Assembly: GCF_000090795.2 (NCBI RefSeq)
Contig: NW_003546535.1
Span: 23,734-77,132, forward strand
Reading direction: 5' to 3'
Source of the DNA: Amphimedon queenslandica
Lineage: Eukaryota; Porifera; Demospongiae; Haplosclerida; Niphatidae
DNA length: 53,399 bases
Shown here piece after piece: positions 11,501 to 25,500 of this stretch (position 1 is the first letter of the stretch; each line of letters begins with the position of its first letter). The position numbers and the translations under genes were made by a program. The notes below the pieces were generated by a model. That model was not told the origin of the DNA and made no database searches. It was given only the letters and a program-made list of their open reading frames with translations.

Positions 11501-13505
11501 TCTCCTTTTAATTTTTGGCAAAATTTGGTCTGACACCATGTACATGTACTACATAGTACAGGGACTTTAGCCTGATTTTTGAGTACATTGTACATTGCAT
11601 GCTAAGCTATACCTTCACTAACTATCAGTGGTATATCAAGTTTATTCTTAATGGGAGCTAGTACAGTCCATAGAGTGGCATCAGACTCTTCCAATATCAA
11701 CTGAATGATAGAATCATCTTTATAACTCTTCACTTCTCCTCCTCCTTCTTCTCTTTTTGAATCTTCTGGTACATTCTCTTCCTCCAGCTCTGGCTTATAA
11801 TGTTCCAATAAATGAGAGAGGGAGAGAAGAGAAATGAACTGATCAGAACATCTGTGGGAGAGACAGATTAACATAGAAGGTAGTACAACTATTAATTTTA
11901 TTTTTAACGACCTGGGGGCATAGCCCCCAGGTCGTTCCTATGATTGATTTCACCGTTGCGCTATCTATTATATATATTTATTTATTTATTTGTATGTCCA
12001 CACTTACATTTCTTCTATACACGTTGTATTGGAGAAATAACAAGCCTTAGCAACCACCCGCCCACGCTCCTTTACGTGAGTGGGTGTGGCCACAGCAAAC
12101 AAAATGGCGGCTTACACATGGGACAAAGTTAAGAGCTTTCTAACAGCAAGACAACATAGAGATACTGTCTAAAGACTTCTCTAGAAGCATTAGAAGGTAG
12201 AGAGAACCTCTATAAGTATTAATAATGACCAAGTTGTACTTGCAAGGAAGTGAAATCAATTATAGGACTATTTTTACACTGTTACGCTTGTTAATTTCAA
12301 TTAGTGCCTTTCTTACATTATACGTGTACAGTGTACATGTACATGTATCAAATTAAAATACAAAATCAATAATTAATATCTTATTTGTGGTAGAATATTA
12401 TACTTACCTTTTCAATAATGATTGGATTGTTGGTAAAGCCGAACACTTTCTTGATTGAACTAGCGACTTCAATGAAGATCTAACTACAGGCAGTATAAGA
12501 GAAGACTAGAGAGAGAGAGAATTCAAATTAACAAATTAATAGTACGTAATAGTATGCATACATGTACATGTAATTTTAATAGATTTAGCAAAAAGTAAAA
12601 ATTCTAAAATAAAATGCAATTCATAAATTAATAACATCATTTACACATGTACAACGTAACTAAAATGCTAGAAATAATAGTCAATTCCCTAATACAATAA
12701 AACACTATTAACTTACTAATAAAGATTCCTCAAAAGATTCTAAAATCACGATGCTCAATAAAGATGTGACCACACCCATTAACCACACCTCCTCATTAAC
12801 CTCCCCCTCACCACGACCACCTTCTGGTAACCATAGCAACAACACATCAACCAATGGGTATCCATCCAGCCCTTCTCCAACGAGATGCTGTAGAGAGGGA
12901 AGATCACATGAGCCGAGAGAAGGGAGGAGAGAGAGAGAGAGGGAGAGAGGGAGGGAGGAAGTGAGAGAGAGAGGAGAGAGAGAGGGGGAGAAGTAGAGGT
13001 CGCCATGGCAACACTGGAGCAGCAACTGAGGTGTGATGTAATTAGTCTAAAAAAGAAATTAATTTTAAGAACCAAAAATAAAATACATATAAAATTGTAT
13101 GCGCAAATAAATAAATAAATAATAAATACAAAAACAATGTTATAGTTATACTTTATCTTTCATTGCTTTGTCCAGGGTAGGTTGGAAGAGTGTCCATGAT
13201 GAGGAGAGAAGAGAAGAATGGAGACACTGGAATACAACACCATGAAACAATACACTAAAATAAAATAATAATAATAATAATAATGATAATATTAACAATT
13301 ATTATTATTATTGTCCCAGTTCATCCTTATCTTACTCGATTTCTCCCAATTGATACCTATCTACATGTACGTGCACTTTTAAACTTTAAAATATACAGAT
13401 CCTCACTAAATAAGACTAAAGTAGTCTTCTCTCCCTCCCTCACTCCCTCCCTCCCTCCCTCTCTCTCTCTCTCTCCCTACTTACTCCCTCACTCCCTTCC
13501 TCCCT

Positions 13506-13536
<31 letters not shown>

Positions 13537-16500
13537 CCCTACTTACTTTGTTATATCACTATTATTATTATCATTATTATTATTGACAGAGTCCATTATG
13601 ATACCAGCTGCATTATTTAAATATTTATTAATATCGTTAGAAGAGGAATAACAGTCAACAAGATGCCGATAAGTGCTCACTACTGATACACACAACTCAA
13701 TATCTAACAACAAAAAAATAATAACAAATAAATATATAATGTATATGTACATGTACCTGTTGCTTTCAATAGCCATTTTAATAAATATGATAACAGCCTG
13801 TCCATTTCATCGAGACATAACTACAGTATGAATCAAAAATATAATACATACATTAAAATTAAGAGCTTTAACCACTAAAAATTTGACAATTACATGTACA
13901 TGTATTTATTAAATATATCCACCAAAATTACTACAATAGGCTGTAGCTATACAGTAATTACTGTACATGTATAATAGTACATGTTGTACATGTACATGTA
14001 CATATACTTACAGAAATTGATTTTGAGTTCATTAATGAAAACAGTTTCAACAGCTGGAACTTCTCCCTCCTTTTATCCACAGGGCCAGCCACACTCTCAC
14101 CCTCTCCTCCCTCCCTCACTGATAACAGATCAACCAACCAGTGAATGATATCAGTGAAGAGGAGGGACTGGGAGGAGAGAGAGGGAGAGAGGAAGAGAGA
14201 GTGGAGGAAGGAGGAGTAGTGAGGGTTGGTGAGGGAGGAGGAGGTGGGGAGAAGAGAGGAATGTAGCTGAGTGGAGATGTAAGTGAAGTCAGTGTCATGA
14301 TGATGGATGGAGAGCTAGAGGGAGAGAGAGAAGGAGAGAGAGGGAGGAAGAGAGGGAGGGAGAGAGAGAGAGAGTGAGTGAGAGAGAGAGAAAGAGAAAT
14401 TGAAAGGTAAAAATGAAAACAAAAAGGAGAATCATTAAAATACCTTTACACAACACAAAACATTTATTCAAGTACTTTGCAATAGAGAAAACAATTCCAT
14501 ACAAATATTACCAAAGCAAGCTCCCCCCAAAAAAACACCACACGATTAATACACACTAACCCACTGAAAAATTAACATGATAATTATCACTATCTTATAA
14601 CAACATTACTACACTTTACATAAACTATCAATCAACACACATATACATATACATGTACATGTACATATACATGTAGGTCACATGATCTAGTAGCTTATCA
14701 GAAAATGGCCAGCAAGCAAGTCAAGACAGACTCTACACTCTCCCTCTCTCCCTCTTCTCCTCAAAACTCGAAATGTCCTCCAACCTGCTCTATGCCAAAG
14801 ATTTACGGGATAGTAGAATCAAAGAAGGCCACTTTAGTTCTAATTTGGAGTGCCATCATACACTTCTTCTACATATTATACCTAGTCAATCCTTCAGATG
14901 AGAAGTACACTATAGCAGGTGCTTTATTTGGATTTCTACTCATCCTCTATCCTCTATCGGGCTGGATTGCAGACGCTTTTCTAACACGTTTCTGGACCAT
15001 GTTTATTGGGCAGTTACTAGTAATAGTAGGCTCTTTTGTCACAACGCTCCTTCGGTTCTATACATCGGCATCAGTTCAGTTGATAGGACTGATGATATCA
15101 GCTAGTGGACAGGCTCTATTTGAAGTTAATGCTATTCAGTTTGGTCTGGATCAGTTACAGACCCATTCCACTGATAATTACAGATATTATGTGTACTGGT
15201 ACTACTGGACGATGGAACTGGGACATTTTCTCTATGGGACTTTTGTTTGTATAGGTATGTTGACACACAAAACATGCTAAGTGAGCTAAACAGAATGAGC
15301 TTCATTAGCTGACAAGCACTACAAAATAGTACATGGCTTTTGGAGCAACTTTAAAAATTCGTAAAAAATCTAATTTTGATCGGATTCAGCTCAAACTTTC
15401 TAAACAACATAAAACATGTATATGCATGAGGGAAAATTATAAAAATGGAGAATTCTCTCCTTTTCATTTTTGGCGAAATTTGGTCAAAAACACTGTACTA
15501 TAGTACACGGACTTTAGCTTGATTTTGGAGTAACTTTAAAAATTCATAAAAAATCTAATTTTGATCAGAATCAGCTCAAACTTGCTACACAACATAAGAA
15601 CATGTATATGCATCAGGAAAAGTTATAAAAATGAAGAATTCTCTCCTTTTCATTTTTGGCGAAATTTGGCCAAAGTCCCTGTACTATAGTACAGGGACTT
15701 TAGCTTGATTTTGGAGCAACTTTAAAAATTTGTAAAAAATCCAAATTTGATCGGAATCAATTCAAACTTGGTACACAACATAAGGAACATGTATGTGTAT
15801 CAGGAAAAATTATAAAAATGGAGAATCCTCTCCTTTTCATTTTTGGCGAAATTTGGCAAAAAACACTGTACTATAGTACAGGGACTTTGGCTCAATTTTG
15901 GAGCAACTTTGAAAATTTGTAAAAAATCCAAATTTGATTGGAATCAACTCAAACTTGCTACACAACATAAGAACATGTATATGTATCAGGAAAAGTTATA
16001 AAAATGGAGAATTCTCTCTTTTCATTTTTGGCGAAATTTGGCCTGAGACCCTGTACTATAGTACAGGGACTTTGGCCCGATTTTGGAGTAATTTTAAAAA
16101 TCCATAACCATTCATAAATGATGAAGAAAATCATTCTATACATATAGCTACTGTTCTACTTTATAATTCATTTTTAATTGCAAATTATTATTATTATTAT
16201 TATTTATTCATTTATTTATTTACAGGCAGAGGCTATGCAGACAATGAAGCTACTCATGACATCACTGGTGCCATATTCTCCAGCATACAGATCTCACTCC
16301 TCATACTCATGACAATACAAATGCTTTGCTGGCGTCGGAAATTCTACAACCACCAGACAGGATCCCACCCCTTCAAACTAATAATCCAAGTACTTAATTA
16401 CTCACGAAAGCACCGACGCTCCGCCCACCCAATTAGTGCCTTCCAATACACAGATAACGAGGTACCATCTTGTCTTGACCGCTCTAAATATAAATATGGC

Positions 16501-19500
16501 GGACCTTTTACAACGGAGCAAGTCGAAGACGTTAAAGTATTCTTTTATATATTATTGCTGCTTGTTCCTCTTTCAGCTATTTATTTTGTTGATGAGCTCC
16601 ATACACTAGCATACCAGTTCATATCAGATGAAGAATTAAAAGATAGACTTCCTTATGGAAAGTGTCTATTAGTTGAAGTCCCGAGTTGGATTCGTAGCGC
16701 CTTAGCTTTCTTTCTCATCCCAGTTTATATTTTTCTAATCAGTCGGGTTACAAACCGTTTCGCTTATCACACCTCGTTGCTATGGCGACTCGGAATCGCA
16801 CTCTGTCTCACTTTCGCCGGAGTGTTGACCTTATTTGGACTCCAACTAGACATAACACTCCATAAAATGTCAAATATCACTGAATTCGTCTCAGAAACTT
16901 GTAACTCCACCAACATCATCAACTACAACTGGCTATTGGTGCCGGAGGTTCTAAACGGTCTAAGTTACGTCATAATTTTCTCTTCGACGCTTGAATTCGT
17001 CTGCGCCCAATCTCCATACAGTACGAAAGGTTTTCTAATCGGAATCTGGTTCTCCTTCCAAGGCATAGACAGTGTTATCCTCGCACTGCAGAGATTTTTC
17101 GAGCTAGACTGTTATTTTGGATACTACATTGCTAAAGGGATATTAATGATGGGGCTAATGATACTATTTCTATTTAGTGCCCGGGTATATCGCTATAGAC
17201 GAAGACAGGATAAAGACACTAGGACTATCATTGAGGAGTATTACAATACGAAAGGATTGGAGGATAGTGAGGACAATGATTATAATAATAGTAACAACAG
17301 TGTGAACAGGTATTTAGATTATACAGCGTTAAATTATTGATGTATTATTATTATTATTATTATTAATTTTTGTACTCACTTGGTTCAGGATTGCAGGTAG
17401 TAATTTCGAGTTTGCCTATTGTAATAAAGAATAATGACAATAAATATACATACAGGCATTTTAATTATTTTTTAAATTTTTTTGGTAAAGGAAACATATA
17501 TTTTTGTATTTTAAAAATAAGATAATTTCTAAAAATTATCCTGTACTATAGCCCATACTTTTTTCCAAAAATTGTCGTTAAAAACACCTTATAAATTACA
17601 TGTATGTTAGCAAATTTAATCATAATTAATTAATTAATTACTTGACAAATTTCCATTAACATCTTCCGAACTGACTCAGTCGATAATACATGTACATGTA
17701 CATCATTGACTCCGCCTCTTTTCCCGCCCCTTCCAGCGTACAGCACATTAACACAGCAATCAACCAGCAGCTCCTCTCTCATCTCAGTATCACTAAAAGA
17801 ACATGCGAACATTTCAGGCGACACGCCTCCAACAGACACGCCCCATTTCTCTGCCTCTTTTCCAGACTCTGCCTCAATTCCACTATCCAATAACTCAATT
17901 AGGTACTTCGCCAAGCTATAATGGGCATCACCCTCAACACCTTCCTTATAAGGACATCCGACGAGTCGTGTCACATGATCGACCCACGCAGAGGTCATGT
18001 GACTGATAGCGGAGAGAAGAGACGAAGCTAGTTTAATGTGAGAGAGAGAATTTGAGTATCTGGTGAGACAATCCGATATTAGTTCACATGTTAACGGTAA
18101 CATGTACTGGGAGGTGGAGGGAGAGACGAGGGTGAGAGAAGAAGTAGGCGTGGCTAAAGTAGGCGTGGCTAAAGTGGGTTGCGGGTAAAATTTGACCAGT
18201 AAGGTAGAGATAGAGTTTAGACTTTGCTATAAAGAGAGAGAGAGAGAGAATTAAAGTTTATGTACATATACACGTACCTTTACAGTATCATTGATTATTA
18301 ATCTCTGACACAGGCGATGCGTTAACTCTGATCTCAGTTGATCAAGGTGCGTCATATCTGACTGATATCTCACTGATCTCTTAACGAGCAGGTTGATCAA
18401 CCAAACGATACAATTGGACACTCCCTCCAACTGTACAGCTGGTACGAGAAACAGATCATCAATTAATTCAATAATCTATAAAGAATAGACACAATAGAAA
18501 TTCAGTAAATACATAATGTCAATTAAATGGAGCCAAAATACTAAATTGGTATAAGTACAAGTACATGTGATAAATGTTACAGTACATGTAAATCGTTCTC
18601 AAATAATTAATTTTGCCAAATTCTAGCCTTTTCTAAAACCACCAATTACATGTACATGTACATCTGGTAATAAATGTAACTCACAATATTAATTAGGTGG
18701 CTAATGAAAGGGGTTACCCCAGTGGTATCTCCTCCATCATTAGTGTCCATACAGTAGGAGGAGCATTCAATGAGGGACATTATCAGACTATTAGTGTCTG
18801 ATGAAGAGCCTTTTGACACCTCTGATGATAAACTGAGGAGAGAGAGAGACAGAGGAAAGACAAATGGTATTTTTGTGTATACATGTACATGTATAGTAGT
18901 CAGTAGAAATACATGTATTTTTTAAATGGCCATAACTTGAAAAATTTAAGTCGGAATCAGCTCAAACTTTCTACACAGGATAAGTACATTAATATGTATC
19001 AGAAAATGTAATAAAAATTGGGTGTAATTTTTTGACCATTTTTCAGAAAAAACCATGGGCTATAGTACAGGGATTTTTTCAGATTTTAGCCAATTTTAAA
19101 AAATGGTCATAACTTGAAAAATTTAAGTCTGAATTAGCTCAAACTTTCTACACAGCATAAGGACATCAATATGCATCAGAAAATGTAATAAAAATTGGGG
19201 GTGATTTTTTAGCCATTTTTCCAAAAAAAATCCATGGGCTATAGTACAGGGACTCCCACCAGTTTTTAATATACTGTACATGAATACATGTACACTCACT
19301 AACCCTGACTTTAATCTTGTAATAAAATTAATTGATAATCCAGTAGTATCACAGTCAGGTACTTTTAGTAATTGGCTCAGCAGGGGAAGGAGGCATGGGT
19401 AGATGATGCTCCCGTTACCATGGCCACCGTTGCCTAGCAACTGCCACACCCCCGGAAGGAGAGCTTTCTGAATGTTCACATGTTGATGCCAACCCTAAAA

Positions 19501-22500
19501 CAAAAATAAATAAATAAATAAATAAACAGAAATAAAATGATTGTGTCAAATGCTAAATTTGTTAAAATTAGTACAGTTAGTATTATAGTACAGTGAATTG
19601 CTAGCATCCTGTTGTCTCATGTATTAATGCTTTTAGTACAATAAGAATGAAAACACAATGTCGATAACTTGTCTTATATTGATGAGGATAGTTGGGGGAT
19701 TTTATAGGCCCACTAAGTAAAAAACAAAAGTTTCGGCTGCACGCACGCACCTTTTTATGCATGCTTTTGTTTATTTAAAACTGCTAAGTGGGCATGTGGT
19801 TCTTTTGATTTGTTAAAATTAGTACAGTCAGGATATTATACAGACTTATATCAACCACCTCTTGCTTTTGCTTACTGATTTAAAATGCTGAATAAGGTGG
19901 TTCGGTTACAAAACCGCAGACATATTATCATTGTATTACACGAGACAAAGCAAAATGGTTCACATTCTACTAGTTCTGAAAACAAGTTGATTACAAGATC
20001 AAAGTAACTTAGTAGTGTATTTAAAGGAAACACTTTCTCTTATTGTCGCACCATTCACTGCCTTCTCTCTCTCGTCCTCATCCTCTACTTCTTTTCACAT
20101 TCTTGTTTACTCTAACTTCATTTTCTTATCATCCGCTCTTGCTTTACTGTCTTCTACATGTACACGTGTATTTTTATCTCTCTTCATTTTTTGTTCTTGC
20201 TTTACGTACATACATGTATTTTATTCTTTTCTTTAAATGGCAACCAAACCATCTTTATCTTGTTCTCCTGGTCTCCTCAAACTGGAGGAACAGCTCACCT
20301 GTCCTGTGTGTCTTGACCACTATACCAACCCTAAGACTTTACCTTGTCTACATTCATTCTGTGAGCACTGTCTGGAGGGATTACCTCTGGATAAGAAGAA
20401 TGAGACCTATTACCTCTCTTGTTCCACTTGTCGTCATTGTACAGAGTTACCAGAAGAAGGAGCAGGAGCCTTTCCTGTAGCATTTCATGTGAACAACCTC
20501 AAAGAGATATACAGTCTATTACAGTAAATACCAAATCACTATATCGCGATGAAGATATTGTCTCACTACAGCAGTGTAGAGTGAAGAAGATAGATTGTAT
20601 TACATTTGCTGGCAAAGAAGTTTCGTTTTCACTATCAATGGAGGCACCAGATTCATCTCTTTTGTCTGTTCCCCTAATTTCTTTCAGGTGTAGTCTAGTA
20701 CCAGTTGGTAAAGGTGATAAACCCATTGACACTACAGTAACTACCACCAGCACTGATCCTGGAGTGTATAGGATACAGTGTAAACTTTCAACACGTGGTA
20801 CTCATACAGTAAAAGTACAAGTATATGATGTACACCTTGAGGATACCTCACTAGTCATCCCTTTCAATCCTTACCTTGATAACGTCACTCCAGTACGTAC
20901 TATAACTGAGCTTAATCGTCCCTGGGGAGTTGCTGTAACTGATAATAATCATGTTATAATAGCCGAGTGTGGTAGTCACTGTGTAACAATACTGGATAGA
21001 GAAGGAAAGAAAGTGAAATCATTAGGAGGGGAAGGAGGAAGTGGTAATGTCAAGTTATCTGAACCTCATGGTGTAGCCATTACTACAGACAAATTCATTC
21101 TTGTATCTGATAGGCACAAGATCCAGAAGATAAGCATGGATGGAGAATCAGTTGGTGAGAAGGGCAGTGAACCACTACAATTCAATTATCCTCATGGTAT
21201 AGACATTTCTCCTATAACAGGACAGGTTTATATTATGGTAATGATCGTATAAAAGTTGTGAACCGTGATTTGAAATTTAAATTCTCTCGTTCATTTGGTA
21301 GTGAAGGATCAGCTAACGGACAGTTTGAGCGACCAACAGACATTGCTATTGACAGTCAAGGATTAGTGTATGTTGCTGATTGTTGGAATGGTCGCATTCA
21401 GAAGTTCTCTCCAGATGGAGAGTTTGTGGGTCAGTTTGGTACTAAAGGATTTGGTCCTGGACAGCTTAGTTATCCATTTGGTATAACAATAGACACTGCA
21501 GCTACTGGTCTAGTGTATGTTAGTGAGAGTGGCAATCATCGTATATCAGTCTTCACTAGTGATGGTGTGTTTGTTGGCAATTTTGGAAGTAAAGGCAGTA
21601 ATATTGATCAGTTTAATAATCCTCGTGAATTAGCATTTGATAAAGATGGATTCTTGTATGTTTGTGATTCTGGTAATGGCCGACTTGTTGTTTATAACGT
21701 ACATGTACATGTACTTGATTAAATCTTGTTTAATTATTATAATTGTGTTTAATTTTAATAATTTTGTTTCATTATTACTTTTGTGTTTATACTGAGCCCT
21801 ATATGGCTCTACAGCAGCTTATAACTGTGTAACTCTGTCAAGAATTTTTTCTTTAAATTTTTTTGAATATTAAAAAATTCATTCAAAAAACCAACCAACA
21901 ACTCAACAACTAGAGTTTAAAGGTCAATTTTTGATCATGAAAGCATTTCAATAACAAAATTTTGGGAGGCATACAACATGTTTGTAATGCACTTACATTT
22001 TCATATTTTATGGAAATTTTTATGAGTTTAGATCATTGTGGAAGATTATTTCTTGAGCATGGTCTTATAAAATCCACAAAATTTGATTCTTACAAAAATT
22101 TCAGTGTGAACTTACATCAACAAATAAAAAAAAATAAAACAAGCCATGCCATTTTTGTGCTGTATGACCTTCCTTGCTGCTAGGGAAGTCTTTGGATAGC
22201 AGTTTAGTCTTATCTTCTTGACCGTTTGCTGCTAATGAGCACATATCACCATTTTATTTAATTGTGACCGCACCCGCTTTCAATGAAGATATTAGGCTGA
22301 GGCTCTTTAACTTTAATAATAGTTAGACGACCCTATACTGCCCGTACAGACTCACTCTCAACTTAGTATTATAGTACAGTCAGTATACTTTAGTACTAGA
22401 ATTATGTTGGCTGTCAAAGTTAGTATAGTCAGTATATTCACTTATACTTTATATAGACTCACATCAGCATGCAGCATGCAACCATCTCTTGTTTTTGTTA

Positions 22501-25500
22501 AAAATGCTGAATAAGGTACTTCAGCTACTTACAGTGAGTGGGCCTACTGACCTCATTAATTTACCTCAACTGCTGACATCATCTGCTGACTCATTCTACT
22601 TCCGAAAGCATGTTGCTTAATAATATTGATCAGTAACATAAAGTAATCCTTGACTGTCAATAGCAATGTCTGTTGGTCGCTCAAACTGTCCGTTAGCTGA
22701 TCCATAGCTACCAAATGAATCAGATAAGGATAGATCAGGATTCAAGATTTGTATTCGATGATTCTTACAATCAGCAATATAAACCTGTCCTGTTATAGGA
22801 GAAATGGCTATACCATACTTATATATACTTTATATAGACTCACATCAGCATGCAGCATGCAACCATCTCTTGTTTTTGTTAAAAATGCTGAATAAGGTAC
22901 TTCAGCTACTTACATTGAGTGGGCCTACTGACCTCATCAATTCACCTCATCTGCTGACTCATTCTACTTCTGAAAATATACTGCTTACAAGATCAAAACA
23001 AAAGAGGTAGTAACAAGTTGCTGTGTATATAAAAAGGAGTCACTGGCCCTCATCCTTCCATCATCTTGATTTTGTTTAACTTATTCACTGCCTTCTCTTC
23101 TCATCCTCTGCTTTGCTTCACATTCTCGTTCATTCAGACTTCATTCATTTGTTCTTGCTCTATCTTCAGTCTTCTACCTTTATCTCTCTTCATTTTTTGA
23201 TCTTGCTTTACGTACACAATTTTATTCTTTTTCGAAATGGCAACCAAACCATCTTCACCTTCCAAGCCTTACCTTGGTAATATCATTCCAGTACTTACAC
23301 GTATTATAACTGGGATTATTGTTCCCTGGGCAATTGCAGTAAGAGATGATAACCATGTTATAGTAACTGAGCATTTTGATGACTGTGTAGCAATACTGGA
23401 TAGAAAAGGAAAGAAAGTGAAATCATTAGGAAGAAAAAGAGGAGGTGGTGATTTCAATCTTTTTAATCCTCGTGGTGTAGCCATTACTCCAGACAAATTC
23501 ATACTTGTATCTGATGATCACAGGATCCAGAAGATATGCATGGATGGATACCTTAACAAACCATTAGGTAAGTATGGCAGTGACCGACAAGAATTCAAGT
23601 ATCCTCATGGTATAGCCATTTCTCCTATAACAGGAAAGGTTTATATTGCTGATTGTAATAATCATCGTATACAAGTCTGGAATCCTAATCTAACCTTCTC
23701 TCATTCATTTGGTAGCTATGGATCAGCTAATGGACAGTTTCAGCGTCCAGCAGACATTGCCATTGACAGTCAAGGATTAGTGTATGTTGCTGATTGTTGG
23801 AATCATCGCATTCAGAAGTTCTCTCCAGATGGAGAGTTTGTGGGTCAGTTTGGTACTAAAGGATCTGATGATAGAGAGCTTGAAACGCCTGAAGGTATAG
23901 CAATAGACACTGCAGCTACTGGTCTAGTGTATGTTAGTGAGAGTGGCAATCATCGTATATCAGTCTTCACTAGTGATGGTGAGTTTGTTGGGAAGTTTGG
24001 AAGTAAAGGCAGTGATGATGGTCAGTTTCATTGTCCTCGTGGATTAGCATTTGATAACGATGGATTCTTGTATGTTTGTGATTCTAATAATAACCGAATT
24101 GTTGTTTATAAAATACATGTATGTACTTGATTAACTTTTGTTTAATTATTAATAACTGTGTTTAATTAATAAATTAATTATTACTTTTGTGTTTATACTG
24201 AGCCCTATATGGCCCTACAGCAGCATATAACTGTGTAGCTGTGTCAAGCACTTTTTTCTTTAATTTTTTTGTGAATATTAAAAAAAATTCATTCAAAAAA
24301 CCAACCAACAATTCAACAACTAGAGTTCAAAGGTCAATTTTTTGATCATGAAAGCATTTCAATAACAAAATTTTGGGAGGCATACAACATGTTTGTAATG
24401 CACTTACATTTTAATATTTTATGGAAATCTTCATGAGTTTAGATTATTGTGAAAAATTATTTTTTGAGCATGATCTTACAGAATCCACAAAATTTGATTC
24501 TAACAAAAATTTCAGTGTCGACTTACATCAACAAATAAAATAATAAAGTAAGAATCCATAAAATTTGCAAGCCTAAAAATCGCTTATACGGTAACCGAAA
24601 TAATGCTTATTTTGGTTACTGTAATGCTGTATTACGTATTTAAGGACCACCAACTAGTATTTCTCTCCTCCTTCCACCTTCTTCATTTTGTTTTGTTGTT
24701 TCATCTGGTCATTAGGACTCTCTCTCATCACTCATTCACTGCCTTCCCTTCTCCCCCTTCTAATTCTCATTCATTTATTTTTTATTCACATGCGCCTTTG
24801 TAGTGGCCTATCACTAAATTTGTTAAAATTAGTACTAGATTTATGTTGGCTGTTAAAGTTAGTACAGTTAATATAGTACAGTCAGTATATTCACTTATAC
24901 TTTGTATAGACTTATGTTGGCATGCAGCATGCATGCACCCATCTCTTGTTCTTGTTTACAATTTCAACAATTCTGAATGACGTGGTTCGGCTACTTACTA
25001 AGCCACAGACGTGTCAACATTGTGTTGAATGGGCCTACTGACCTCATCAATTCACCTCATCTGCTGACTCATTCTACTTCTGAAAACATACTGCTTACAA
25101 GATCAAAACAGAAGAGGTAGTAACAAGTTGCTGTGTATATAAAAAGGAGTCACTGGCTCTCATCCTTCCATCATCTTGATTTTGTTTAACTTATTCACTG
25201 CCTTCTCTTCTCATCCTCTGCTTTGTTTCAGATTCTCATTCATTCAGACTTCAGTCATTTGTTCTTGCTCTATCTTCATTTATCGTCTTCTACCTTTATC
25301 TCTCTTCGTTCTTGCTTCACGTACATAATTTTATTCTTTTTCAAAATGGCGACCAAACCATCTTCATCTTCCAAACCTTACCTTGGTAATATCACTCCAG
25401 TACGTACTATAACCAAGCTTAAGGTTCCCTGGGGAGTTGCTGCAAGTGATGATAATTATGTTATAGTAACTGAATGGGATGGTCACTGTGTAACAATACT

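Noticed and set aside
12751..12996. Plus-strand Arg/Glu-rich reading frame
   Set aside because: It is the antisense shadow of the (CT)n tract in LTN1 exon 17.
17690..18006. Three overlapping plus-strand frames rich in Pro, Ser and Thr
   Set aside because: They lie opposite LTN1 exon 12, which has a full splice model and family similarity.
25223..25345. N-terminal extension of the second NHL-only gene
   Set aside because: The same DNA is untranslated in the sister gene and the MATKPSS start is conserved in all paralogs.
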